A stretch of DNA of 64,000 nt from Beijerinckiaceae bacterium. GTDB taxonomy: Bacteria; Pseudomonadota; Alphaproteobacteria; Rhizobiales; Beijerinckiaceae. The notes under the pieces are model-generated. The model ran no database searches and was not told where the DNA came from. It saw only the letters and a program-made list of their open reading frames with translations. The DNA is taken from contig SCSF01000133.1 in the NCBI GenBank assembly GCA_004298435.1, forward strand, positions 29,291 to 93,290. Reading direction: 5' to 3'. The translations under genes were made by a program, and so were the position numbers. Below, in pieces: positions 26,585 through 35,100 of this stretch. Within the stretch, counting starts at the first letter, position 1. Each line of letters begins with the position of its first letter.

Positions 26585-27154
26585 ATGCGAGGGTATTCAT
26601 CTGAAATGCGTGTTCCCGGGGCTTCTTTGTTGTGGGGATTGGCGCTCGTTGCTGTGAGCGTCGCTTTCAGCCTCGGTCTGGCTTGCGCTGTGCCGCTCGC
26701 CGCTTTTGCCGCTATAGCAGTGCTGACCGGAAATCGAGCCGAAGCTCTGTTTCTGATCGCCGCTGTTTTCCTGACCAATCAATGTATTGGTTTCGGCCTG
26801 CTCCATTATCCCTTGACCGTCGACACATTCGCATGGGGCGGCGTGCTGGGCCTTGTTTCCGTCGCCGCGGTTTTTGGCGCTGAATGGGCTCGCGACCGGC
26901 TGAGCGGCATGGGGCGTGTTCTGTCGGCTTGCACGGTGTTTTTGGCAGCTTTCGCGCTTTACGAGGGACTGCTTTTCCTGGTCACTGCAATTTCGGGCAG
27001 CGGCTTCGAGGCTTACACTGCGCCGGTCGTGGCGCGGGTCTTCTTCATCAATGTTGCGGCATTTGCCGGGCTTCTCGTCTTGCACCGCCTCGCGATTGCG
27101 GTTGGTCTTGCCAGCCCGCCAACGCCGAGGTTGATGGCTCAAGGGTCCGTCTGA
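26585..27154 (+). CDS. unassigned integral membrane protein in B12-regulated operon
   Basis: 189 residues with about five or six hydrophobic helices: 'LLWGLALVAVSVAFSLGLAC', 'LAAFAAIAVLTG', 'ALFLIAAVFLTNQCIGFGLL', 'WGGVLGLVSVAAVFGAEWAR', 'LSACTVFLAAFALYEGLLFL' and 'VFFINVAAFAGLLVLHRLAI'. An AGAAGGAGAAG RBS precedes the ATG. Size and topology are like substrate-binding S components of ECF transporters, but I see no defining motif and cannot assign it. It is third in the riboswitch-led operon, 33 bp after the previous gene, which makes it a candidate inner-membrane cobalamin or cobalt carrier. Confidence 0.8.
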   Translation: MRGYSSEMRVPGASLLWGLALVAVSVAFSLGLACAVPLAAFAAIAVLTGNRAEALFLIAAVFLTNQCIGFGLLHYPLTVDTFAWGGVLGLVSVAAVFGAEWARDRLSGMGRVLSACTVFLAAFALYEGLLFLVTAISGSGFEAYTAPVVARVFFINVAAFAGLLVLHRLAIAVGLASPPTPRLMAQGSV

Positions 27155-27272
27155 CACGGTCAGGCTTGCGGTCGGCTCCGGCGCACCCCAAATTGCCAGA
27201 TGAGACATTGCGCCCGCGCCACCAGATCCAGGACAGGATCGAAGACGGGCGGGCGCCGGAGTGGGCTCCAAT

Positions 27273-28244
27273 ATGCGCGATCCATATACGGTACTGGGTG
27301 TTGGGAAATCGGCCGATGCGGCTGAAATCAAAAAAACGTTTCGCAAACTCGCGAAGAAATACCATCCCGACCAGAGCAAGGATCCGAAGGCGAAGGAACG
27401 CTTCGCCGAGGTGAGCGCCGCCTATGAAATTCTGGGCGACGAAAAGAAACGCGGGGCTTTTGACCGTGGCGAAATCGATGCCGAAGGCAAGCCGCGCGGC
27501 TTTGAAGGCTTTGGCGCGGGAGGTCCGGGAGGTCCCTGGGCGTCAAGCCGGCGCAGCCAGCCGGGCGGCTTCGAACATTACGAATTCAGTCAGGGTCACG
27601 GTCCTGGCGGAGCAGGTTTCGACGCCAGCGACTTTTTCAGCGAGATTTTCGGCAATCGCCGTGGCGGCGCCAGACAGGCGGGAGGAACTCAAAGCAGCCG
27701 GTCCTTGCCGCGTGGCGAAGATGTCGCGGCGCATGTCACCGTCACTTTGTCCGAGGCGGTGCATGGCACGAAGATTCGGGTCTCATTGCCGACCGGACGC
27801 ACGCTTGAAATCTCTGTGCCGGCCGGAATCGAGGACGGCAAGCAGATCCGGCTCAAGGGGCAGGGCCATCCCAGCCCCTTCGGCGGCGAGCAGGGCGATG
27901 CGCTGGTAACGGTCAAGATCGCCAAGCATGCCTATCTGAGAGTCGATGGACGCGATCTGCGCCTCGATCTGCCCTTGACGCTTTATGAGGCCGTGCTGGG
28001 CGGCAAGATCAACGTCCCGACGCTCGACGGCATGGTGGAACTCAATATTCCCGCGGGTTCGAACGGCGGCAGGACCCTGCGGCTGCGCGGCAAGGGCCTG
28101 CCGAATCCGCAGGGTGGCACGCATGGCGATCTGCTCGTCACATTGCGAATCATGCTGCCGGATGCGCCTGATGCCGATCTCATCAGCCTGATGCGGCAAT
28201 GGCAGACGGAAAAGCCTTACGATCCGCGCCGCGACGTCAGGTGA
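27273..28244 (+). CDS. DnaJ/CbpA-type co-chaperone
   Basis: 323 residues from ATG 27273 (MRDPYTVLGVGKSADAAEIK). J domain with 'KYHPDQSKD' carrying the HPD triad, a Gly/Phe-rich linker (GFEGFGAGGPGGPW), and two DnaJ C-terminal substrate-binding domains ('GTKIRVSLPTGRTLEISVPA', 'VLGGKINVPTLDGMVELNIP'). The Cys-rich zinc-finger domain of true DnaJ is absent, so it is the CbpA/type II class stimulating DnaK. An in-frame GTG at 27261 is the alternative start. Confidence 0.93.
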   Translation: MRDPYTVLGVGKSADAAEIKKTFRKLAKKYHPDQSKDPKAKERFAEVSAAYEILGDEKKRGAFDRGEIDAEGKPRGFEGFGAGGPGGPWASSRRSQPGGFEHYEFSQGHGPGGAGFDASDFFSEIFGNRRGGARQAGGTQSSRSLPRGEDVAAHVTVTLSEAVHGTKIRVSLPTGRTLEISVPAGIEDGKQIRLKGQGHPSPFGGEQGDALVTVKIAKHAYLRVDGRDLRLDLPLTLYEAVLGGKINVPTLDGMVELNIPAGSNGGRTLRLRGKGLPNPQGGTHGDLLVTLRIMLPDAPDADLISLMRQWQTEKPYDPRRDVR

Positions 28245-28249
28245 AACGC

Positions 28250-28281
28250 AGAGCGTTTTCAAGCGAAGTGGATGCCGGTTC
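28250..28281 (+). repeat. left half of a split dispersed repeat
   Basis: AGAGCGTTTTCAAGCGAAGTGGATGCCGGTTC is the first half of module A; the repeat then breaks off. The second half resumes at 29064. The intervening 782 bp holds mazEF. Confidence 0.8.
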
Positions 28282-28425
28282 TGAATATTCAACAGCTTAT
28301 ATCGAATAAAAATTCCGGCTATGTCTGAAACCATGTCCAAGCAAAGCTTGGAAATCAGCACTTTTCGGCGAAATCGAGCCAAGGCGCACTTCTTGGGTTG
28401 AAATCGGGCGAGCGCAGGCTTATTA

Positions 28426-28444
28426 GTATCAACATTGTTGATAC
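28426..28444. promoter_or_regulatory. palindromic operator upstream of mazE
   Basis: GTATCAACA-T-TGTTGATAC is a perfect 9-bp inverted repeat with a 1-nt spacer, ending exactly where the mazE Shine-Dalgarno (GGAGGT) begins. MazE antitoxins of this class bind palindromes over their own promoter, so this is the likely autoregulatory site. Confidence 0.7.
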
Positions 28445-28453
28445 GGAGGTTCC

Positions 28454-28696
28454 ATGCGCGTCACGGTCAAGAAATGGGGCAACAGTGCCTCCGTCCGTAT
28501 CCCGTCCCCCATTATGGAAGCGGCGCACGTCCGGTTGGATCAGCAGGTGGACGTGCGAGAGGAACGAGGCCGTATCGTCATCGAGCCGGTGCGCGTGCCA
28601 GCCTTCGATCTTGCAAGCCTGGTGGCCGGAATTACGGATGAGAACCGCCACGGTGAAATCGACTTCGGCGGCCCCGTCGGCAGAGAGGTTCTCTAG
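28454..28696 (+). CDS. mazE: MazE-type antitoxin (AbrB fold)
   Basis: 80 residues: 'MRVTVKKWGNSASVRIPSPI' is the canonical MazE swapped-hairpin DNA-binding start; the C-terminal 'LASLVAGITDENRHGEIDFG' is the toxin-binding tail. GGAGGT lies upstream. Its TAG stop shares a base with the GTG start of mazF, so the two are translationally coupled. The module is bracketed by repeat halves, suggesting it moved here as a unit. Confidence 0.94.
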   Translation: MRVTVKKWGNSASVRIPSPIMEAAHVRLDQQVDVREERGRIVIEPVRVPAFDLASLVAGITDENRHGEIDFGGPVGREVL

Positions 28697-29028
28697 TGGC
28701 GGCCGTCTATGTGCCGGATACCGGCGACATAGTTTGGATCAACTTCGACCCCCAAGCGGGCCATGAGCAAGCCAAACACCGGCCCGCCGTGGTCCTCAGC
28801 CCCGCCAGCTACAATGATCGGGCCGGGCTGCTTCTCTGCTGTCCCACCACCACGAAGATCAAAGGCTACCCCTTCGAGGTCGAGCTGTCCGGCCATCCCG
28901 CCAGCGTGGCCTTGGCCGATCAGGTCAAGAGCTTCGATTGGCGGGCACGCAAGGCGCAAAAGAAGGGAAAAATAACTGCTGGCGAACTTGCGGAAATTCG
29001 CGCCAAGGTACATGCACTCATTGGGTAG
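28696..29028 (+). CDS. mazF: MazF/PemK-type endoribonuclease toxin
   Basis: 110 residues with 'PDTGDIVWINFDPQAGHEQA' followed by 'KHRPAVVLSP', 'LLLCCPTTTKIKGYPFEV' and 'ALADQVKSFDWRARKA', the whole MazF core including the RNA-binding Gly-His-Glu loop and the TTK segment. It cleaves single-stranded RNA at short motifs when MazE is lost. Start is GTG 28696 overlapping the mazE stop. Appears full length and intact. Confidence 0.94.
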   Translation: MAAVYVPDTGDIVWINFDPQAGHEQAKHRPAVVLSPASYNDRAGLLLCCPTTTKIKGYPFEVELSGHPASVALADQVKSFDWRARKAQKKGKITAGELAEIRAKVHALIG

Positions 29029-29063
29029 AACATTCTCGCGCATGAGGATGAAATGACGGATAT

Positions 29064-29140
29064 GGTTTGCGTGAAGAAAACGCGTCAAAACAAATAAGTA
29101 GAGCCCCGGTTCTGATTCCGTCAGAACCGAAACGGCTCTA
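29064..29140 (+). repeat. right half of the split repeat plus B hairpin
   Basis: GGTTTGCGTGAAGAAAACGCGTCAAAACAAATAAG completes module A, and TAGAGCC-CCGGTTCTGATTCCGTCAGAACCGAAAC-GGCTCTA is module B. The last three bases (CTA on plus) supply the TAG stop codon of the anti-sigma gene on the minus strand. Confidence 0.8.
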
Positions 29141-29974
29141 ACGCTGAGGATCCGCCAGAAGGGCGTGGATCTGCCGCGCCAGCGTGGTAAGCCGTTCGCT
29201 GTGCGAAGGCGCGGCGAGTGCGTAGAGGCTCTGCCCCTGGCGCCAGTAAACCGCGTTGGCCGACACCATTTCCAGACCCCGGAACGCGGGATCATCAGCG
29301 GGTTTCGCTGCGGCAATGCAGAGGACGATCGGCATTCCGGATGGATCGTTAAAATCGAGGCAGTTGACGGGGCCTTCGGCGTTGCCGCCCGCTTCGCCGC
29401 GCAACAGTTCCAGCCCGTGACGTTTCAGGCTCGGCAGAATGACGAGCGCCGGTTCGACCGCTCCGGCGTTCCAGCTCGCCGGCTGCTGCCGCATGGCGTG
29501 CTTTGGATGTCTGTGATGGAGGGCCGCCGTCGCGAGGAGCGCCACGGCTGAGCCATGGTTCGAAGATGCGTCAGAAAACGCATCGACGGCAAAGGCGCGA
29601 TAGCGATTCATCGACAGATTGGCGGCGATCGTGACGGTGATCCCGGCAACAAACGCAGCCGCAGCGAATGCCAGACCGCGCCGCCGCCGGCGTCGCGGGA
29701 GAAGGTCGCGCGTTCCGCCCTCATGTGACGGCGGCAGGCTGACGAGCCGCGGCGCGCAGGCCAGCGAGAGACTTGCCGGCACCTGCTCGATTCCGACGTG
29801 AGAAAATGCCGCCTTCAACAGCATGTTCTGCTGCCGCCAGGCTTCGATGCGCGCGGCGTCAGCCGGCGTATTGGCCAGATAGGCCAGCACAGCCTCGCGG
29901 CGATCGTCGTCGATTTCGCCATCGACGAAGCTATGCAGATCATCTTCGGCGATGGGGAAGGGGGTAGAACTCAT
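29138..29974 (-). CDS. membrane-anchored anti-sigma factor
   Basis: 278 residues. N-terminal anti-sigma domain 'IAEDDLHSFVDGEIDDDRRE' continuing through 'ARIEAWRQQNMLLKAAF', without a zinc-binding HxxxCxxC motif. A basic RRRRRR stretch precedes one transmembrane helix (GLAFAAAAFVAGITVTIAAN), leaving a periplasmic C-terminal domain of about 150 residues that would sense envelope signals. The sigma gene ends 7 bp before its start. The stop codon falls in the adjacent repeat. Confidence 0.85.
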   Translation of the reverse strand: MSSTPFPIAEDDLHSFVDGEIDDDRREAVLAYLANTPADAARIEAWRQQNMLLKAAFSHVGIEQVPASLSLACAPRLVSLPPSHEGGTRDLLPRRRRRRGLAFAAAAFVAGITVTIAANLSMNRYRAFAVDAFSDASSNHGSAVALLATAALHHRHPKHAMRQQPASWNAGAVEPALVILPSLKRHGLELLRGEAGGNAEGPVNCLDFNDPSGMPIVLCIAAAKPADDPAFRGLEMVSANAVYWRQGQSLYALAAPSHSERLTTLARQIHALLADPQR

Positions 29975-29981
29975 GGCGGCA

Positions 29982-30539
29982 CTATTTCACGAGCCGCAGA
30001 TGCGTCGCGCGGCGCAGGGGCGCTTGCGGTGACGTTTCCGATAGCGCTTCGGCAAGGCGGCCTCGCGCCCGTCCCAGACGCGCAATCAATCCGCTACGGG
30101 AAATATGCAGAATCCGCGCGGCTTGCGCATAATTGAAACCTTCGAGTGCAACAAGCAGCAACGCCTCGCGCTCCTCGAGACGCAGGCTCGAAAGAGCGGC
30201 GCATAGTCCGCGCGGCAAAGCATTGGCGTGCAGCGCGTTGGAGTGTCCCGCCCGCGCCAGTGAGTCATCGCTATGAAGAGAGCCGCCGCTCAGCGCGCCA
30301 TTGCCGCCGGCCGCCTGGAACTGGTGGCGGCTGTCGCGGTGCAGTTGCGTCAGATGCGCATAGACCTGGATGGCCAGATCGGGCCGATGTTCCGGTGAGC
30401 CGGATTCGAGAACCCGCATGAATGCCGCATGCACGAGTTCATCCGCCGCGTCGTTCGGCGCGGGCGAAGCCTGCATAAGGGCACGGGCATAACGACGCAA
30501 TCGCGGCGTCATAACGCTCAGTTCGTCCCTGACACTCAC
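29982..30539 (-). CDS. ECF-type RNA polymerase sigma factor
   Basis: 185 residues from GTG 30539 (M-SVRDELSVMTPRLRRYARA), preceded by GAGGAGGG at good spacing. Region 2 (RLRRYARALMQASPAPNDAADELVHAAFMRVLE, here shown in part as 'DAADELVHAAFMRVLE') and region 4 with HTH ('LRLEEREALLLVALEGFNYA' and 'QAARILHISRSGLIARLGRA') are visible. It forms an operon with the anti-sigma factor. No PhyR or NepR partner is near, so it is not the general-stress EcfG type by context. The track's upstream extension to 30614 is unsupported. Confidence 0.88.
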   Translation of the reverse strand: MSVRDELSVMTPRLRRYARALMQASPAPNDAADELVHAAFMRVLESGSPEHRPDLAIQVYAHLTQLHRDSRHQFQAAGGNGALSGGSLHSDDSLARAGHSNALHANALPRGLCAALSSLRLEEREALLLVALEGFNYAQAARILHISRSGLIARLGRARGRLAEALSETSPQAPLRRATHLRLVK

Positions 30540-31090
30540 CTTAGCCCTCCTCGGAGTGCTTCCCGAAAAGCTTAAAGGTCTTTTCGAGGCGGCGCGCGCG
30601 TTCCCCCACAGCAATTTTTGTATCTTTGACGGCGATCGAATTGATCAGGTTCAAAGAGCTTGTCCCAAGGCGTCCCTTCGCCAACCTGCGGCAGATAGCG
30701 CTTGACCCTATGCTGCCGCCCTTTTCTTAAATATTAGAGCGCAGTTGCTGCCTTGCCTATGGCTAGTTTGCAAATCTTCGCGCGAATTTCGCGGCTCCGG
30801 TTTCGTCCCGTTGCTGGCGGACCCGGCTGCGGCCGGCGGAATTTCCTCATGCCGGCCCTTTCCTTTGAACTTGCGCTCTGGTTAAAGGGCTCAGGTTTCG
30901 GTCGAAAGCGCCACTGTTCTCCTTGGCGGGCGGGAGCAGGGCTCCTGGACCGGAAGCGACAGCCCGGAGCCGCGACAGGCTCCACGAAACAAGTCTTGAC
31001 CGAGGGCTTGGCCAATGTGCCAAATCCGGGTTAAGGCAGCCCCTGCGCGGCGGCAGTCATGGGTCGCCCCTCTCTTGAGCCGGATCGAGA
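30540..31090. other. divergent intergenic region, sigma factor / fabI
   Basis: About 550 bp between the divergent ECF sigma gene and fabI. The ORF 30753..31034 is Arg/Gly/Pro-rich without recognisable features and I reject it. The region must hold both promoters; I could not pick out convincing -35/-10 or ECF-type elements. Confidence 0.6.
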
Positions 31091-31939
31091 ATGACGCAAC
31101 CCGAACCCACGCCCGTCAAAGCAAATCCTGTCGGGATCCTTACCGGCAAACGCGGCCTCGTCCTCGGCGTCGCCAATAATCGCTCGATCGCTTGGGGAAT
31201 CGCCAGGGCGGCGCGCCAGGCCGGCGCGGAACTCGCCTTCACCTTTCAGGGTGAGTCGCTCGAAAAACGGGTGAGGCCCCTGGCGCAGGAACTCGATGCC
31301 CTCGTCGTCGGTCATTGCGACGTCACGGATCCTGCAACCCTCGACGCCGCCTTCAGCGAAATAGAACGTGTGTGGGGCCGGCTCGATTTCATCGTTCACT
31401 GCGTCGCCTTTTCCGACAAGGACGAGTTGACGGGGCGTTATGTCGATACGACGGCGGACAATTTCTGCAATACGCTGCTGATTTCCTGTTATTCCTTCAC
31501 CGCAATTGCGCAGCGCGCCGAAAAACTGATGACGGAGGGGGGCTCGATGCTCACCCTCACCTATTACGGCGCTGAAAAATGGATGCCCCATTACAACGTC
31601 ATGGGTGTCGCCAAGGCGGCGCTGGAAGCCAGCGTCCGTTATCTTGCCGCCGATCTGGGCGAGAAGAACATTCGGGTGAACGCTATATCCGCCGGCCCGA
31701 TCAAGACGCTCGCGGCCTCCGGCATCGGCGACTTCAGCTATATTCTGAAATGGAACGAATATAACGCGCCGCTGCGGCGCTCCGTGACGATCGAGGAAGT
31801 GGGCGAGACATCCGCTTTCCTGTTGTCGCCGATGGCGCGTGGCATTACCGGCGAAATCCTGCACGTCGATGCAGGCTATCATGTCGTGGGCATGAAAAAC
31901 CCCGCCGCTCCCGATATGTCGGCTCTCATAAAAGACTGA
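31091..31939 (+). CDS. fabI: enoyl-[acyl-carrier-protein] reductase (NADH)
   Basis: Last reductive step of each fatty-acid elongation cycle. 282 residues, SDR fold: 'GKRGLVLGVANNRSIAWGIA' (NADH loop specific to FabI), 'FIVHCVAFSDKDELTGRY', 'MLTLTYYGAEKWMPHYNVMG' followed by 'VAKAAL' (catalytic Tyr and Lys) and 'SAGPIKTLAASGIGDF'. Start ATG 31091. Stands alone, divergent from the sigma factor gene. Confidence 0.96.
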   Translation: MTQPEPTPVKANPVGILTGKRGLVLGVANNRSIAWGIARAARQAGAELAFTFQGESLEKRVRPLAQELDALVVGHCDVTDPATLDAAFSEIERVWGRLDFIVHCVAFSDKDELTGRYVDTTADNFCNTLLISCYSFTAIAQRAEKLMTEGGSMLTLTYYGAEKWMPHYNVMGVAKAALEASVRYLAADLGEKNIRVNAISAGPIKTLAASGIGDFSYILKWNEYNAPLRRSVTIEEVGETSAFLLSPMARGITGEILHVDAGYHVVGMKNPAAPDMSALIKD

Positions 31940-31982
31940 AGCCTTCGGCTGGCCTCTGCGGCGACGACGGCGCGAATTTCCG

Positions 31983-32010
31983 GCATCGCCGTCGCGCGAC
32001 GGCATGATGC
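31983..32010. terminator. GC palindrome downstream of fabI
   Basis: GCATC-GCCGTCGCGCGACGGC-ATGATGC: a perfect 16-bp palindrome within a longer imperfect stem 43 nt after the fabI stop. No T-tract, so terminator function is tentative. Confidence 0.35.
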
Positions 32011-32188
32011 CGCATGAGCCGGAATTTTGCCCGAAGCTTGCGCCGGTTCATGCAAAGTTCATGTCGTTTGCTGCATAGAGTCACGGCAGCTTCAAAGGCC
32101 ATTATCCGTGGCCAAAGTCGCTGAGAAAATTGCGATATCAGGCGTTGGGGGGCGCATCGCATGTTGAACTCATGTCATTTCGGCCGCG

Positions 32189-35100
32189 ATGCCGAATAGC
32201 CGATCGCTTCTCCAGATGAATTCCCCGCTTCGCGCCCACACGCCAAACCTCGCTCCGGTGCGGCCGGCCCGAGTCCTGCGCGGCCCTGTCCGCCCCGATT
32301 TGTGCCGCGACGAATTGCTGTGCGAGATTTTCTCCGCAGCCGTCCAGGCCCAACCCGATGCCGTCGCTCTGATCAGCGGCGGCAGCCAACTGACCTATGC
32401 GGAACTCGACCGGCGCGCCGAAGCCATTGCGCGTGGACTGGTCCGGCAGGGGATCGGCCCGGGACAGGTCGTCGGCCTCTGGCTGCCGCGCGGCTGTGAA
32501 TTGCTGATCGGGCAGATCGCGATTGCCAAGACAGGCGCGGCCTGGCTGCCGTTCGACGCCGACACCCCGATCGACCGCATCGCCACATGCCTCGATGACG
32601 CGTCTGCCACCGCGCTCCTGAGTTCCGGGCCGCGCGCCGAGATAGCGCGCGCCAAGCCGGTTTCCGCCGTCTTCACCGCCGCCGATCTCGTCGATGATGC
32701 CGATCAGACGACCGTCAATGCGCGTGCATTGGGAGCGACGCCGGATCATCCAGCCTATCTGATCTATACGTCCGGCTCGACCGGCGCGCCGAAAGGCATC
32801 GTGATCAGCGGCCGCAACATCTGCCATTTCCTACGGGCCGCCAATGAAGTCTACGGCCTGAAAAACACGGACGTCGTCTTCCAGGGCGCTTCCGTCGCCT
32901 TCGATCTGTCGATGGAAGAAATCTGGCTGCCTTATCTGGTCGGCGCCACACTGTTCGTCGCGAGCCCGGAAATTCTCGGGGAGGCGGAACGTCTTCCGGA
33001 TGTTCTGGAGGCGAACGGCGTCACTGTGCTCGACACCGTGCCGACGCTGCTCTCCTTATTGCCGCGCGACGTGGCAAGCTTGCGGCTCATCATCCTTGGC
33101 GGCGAGGCCTGCCCGCAGGCGGTCGCCAATGCCTGGTGCCGTCCGGGCCGCAGAATTTTCAATTCCTATGGGCCGACGGAAGCGACGGTCGTCGCGACCA
33201 TCGCGGAGGTTCGCGTCGGCGCTGCCGTGACGATCGGAACGCCAATCCCGAATTACAGTTGCTACGTCGTGGATGAGGGGCTGGGTCTTCTCGGCGTTGG
33301 CGAGGAGGGGGAACTCCTGATCGGCGGCCCGGGCGTTGCGCAAGGCTACCTCGGCAGGCCGAAGCTGACTGGCGAAAAATTCATCGCCAATCCCTTCGCG
33401 GCCACCACTGGCGATCCGCTTCTTTATCGCTCGGGCGATGCCGTGGCGATCGATCAGCACGGCAATCTGTCGTTCCGCGGCCGCATCGACGATCAGGTGA
33501 AGATCCGTGGTTTTCGCGTCGAACTTGGGGAAATCGAGGCGAAGCTGACGGAATGCGCCAGCGTCGAACAGGCCACCGTGGTTTTGCGCCAGAACGACGG
33601 GCTCGACGAACTCGTGGCCTTCATTGTTCCAGCGCGGGACGCCAAAATAGATGCGAGGCTTTTGCGCACCGAACTCAGGGCGCAGTTGCCGCCCTATATG
33701 GTGCCGGTCCGTTTCGAGACGCTCGCGGCCTTGCCGCGGCTTATCTCCGGCAAACTCGACCGCAACAGCCTGAAGAAACTGCAACTCGTTCCGCTCGCCT
33801 CCACCGAGGCGCAGGAGGAGCCGCGCAACGAAACCGAGGAGTTGCTTCTCGCCGCCGCGAAGCGCGTGCTGCCGCCGCAGCCGATCCCTCTCGACGCGGA
33901 TTTCTTCACGGATCTCGGCGGCCATTCGCTGATTGCCGCGCGCTTCATTTCCGTCGTGCGGGAGACTCCGCGCCTCGCCGGAATCACCTTGCAGGATGTC
34001 TATGCTGCGCGCTCCCTGCGCGCCATGGCCACGCTTCTGAATGACAAAGCGCCTCCGGATGACGGCGCCGATCTTTCCTTCGAGCCGCCGCCGTTGCGCC
34101 GGCGTTTTCTCTGCGGCCTCGCACAATTTGCGGCCATGCCGTTCATTCTATCGTTGATCGCGATGCAATGGCTCGGCGTATTTATGAGCTACATGCTGTT
34201 CACGGACGCAGATGCAACGCTGTTCCAGGAAACGGTGACGCTGATTGCGGTCTATATCGCGATCGAGATCGGCATCGTCGCGATCGTGATCGGCGCCAAA
34301 TGGCTGCTGCTCCCGCGCACGAAGCCAGGTCGCTATCCGCTATGGGGCGTCTATTACTATCGCTGGTGGCTGACCGAGCGACTGCTGAGCCTGATCCCTG
34401 TCAGGAACTTCCAGGGGACGGCGCTGATGCGCTTCTACCTGCGTGCGATCGGGGCGAAGATCGGTAAGGATGTGCTCATCGCCGATCTCGCCTGCGGAGC
34501 CTATGATCTTGTGTCGATTGGCGACCGCACCTGCATTGGCGCGAACGCAACCCTGGCTAATGCGCGGGTCGAGGGCAACGAGCTGATCATCGGCGCGATC
34601 GACATTGGCGCGGACGTGCAGATCGGCACCTCCTGTGTGATCGAAGAAGATTGCGTGATCGGCGACGGTGCGGAATTGCGCGATTTGACGGCGCTCCCTG
34701 CGGGCGGCCGTATCGGCTCTTACGAAATATGGGATGGCACGCCTGCCGCCAAAAGCGGAACTGTTGATCCGGAGACGCTCACCTGCTTTGCCACGGCGGG
34801 ACGGTTGCGCCGCACGGTAATGACCGCTTTGCAGGGCCTACTGCTTCTGGCGTTGCCGCCGCTGAGCATGTTGCCGGTGTTCGCCGGTTTCTGGGTCTTC
34901 AATCGCGTCGATGATCTCATTGGCGTCGCGGATATAGACCGGCTGCTTTATCGTCTGTCGATTCCCGTGATGGCGTGGCCAGCGGCCTTCGTGATGGTGG
35001 TCGCCACGATCGGATTCACCATCGCCTTTCGCTGGATTATCCTGCCGCGCGTGAGCGAAGGCGCCTTCTCGGTGCATTCCTGGTTCTATCTGCGCAAATG

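Noticed and set aside
30753-31034. 93-aa ORF upstream of fabI
   Set aside because: No RBS, no domain, Arg/Gly/Pro-rich; likely chance frame.
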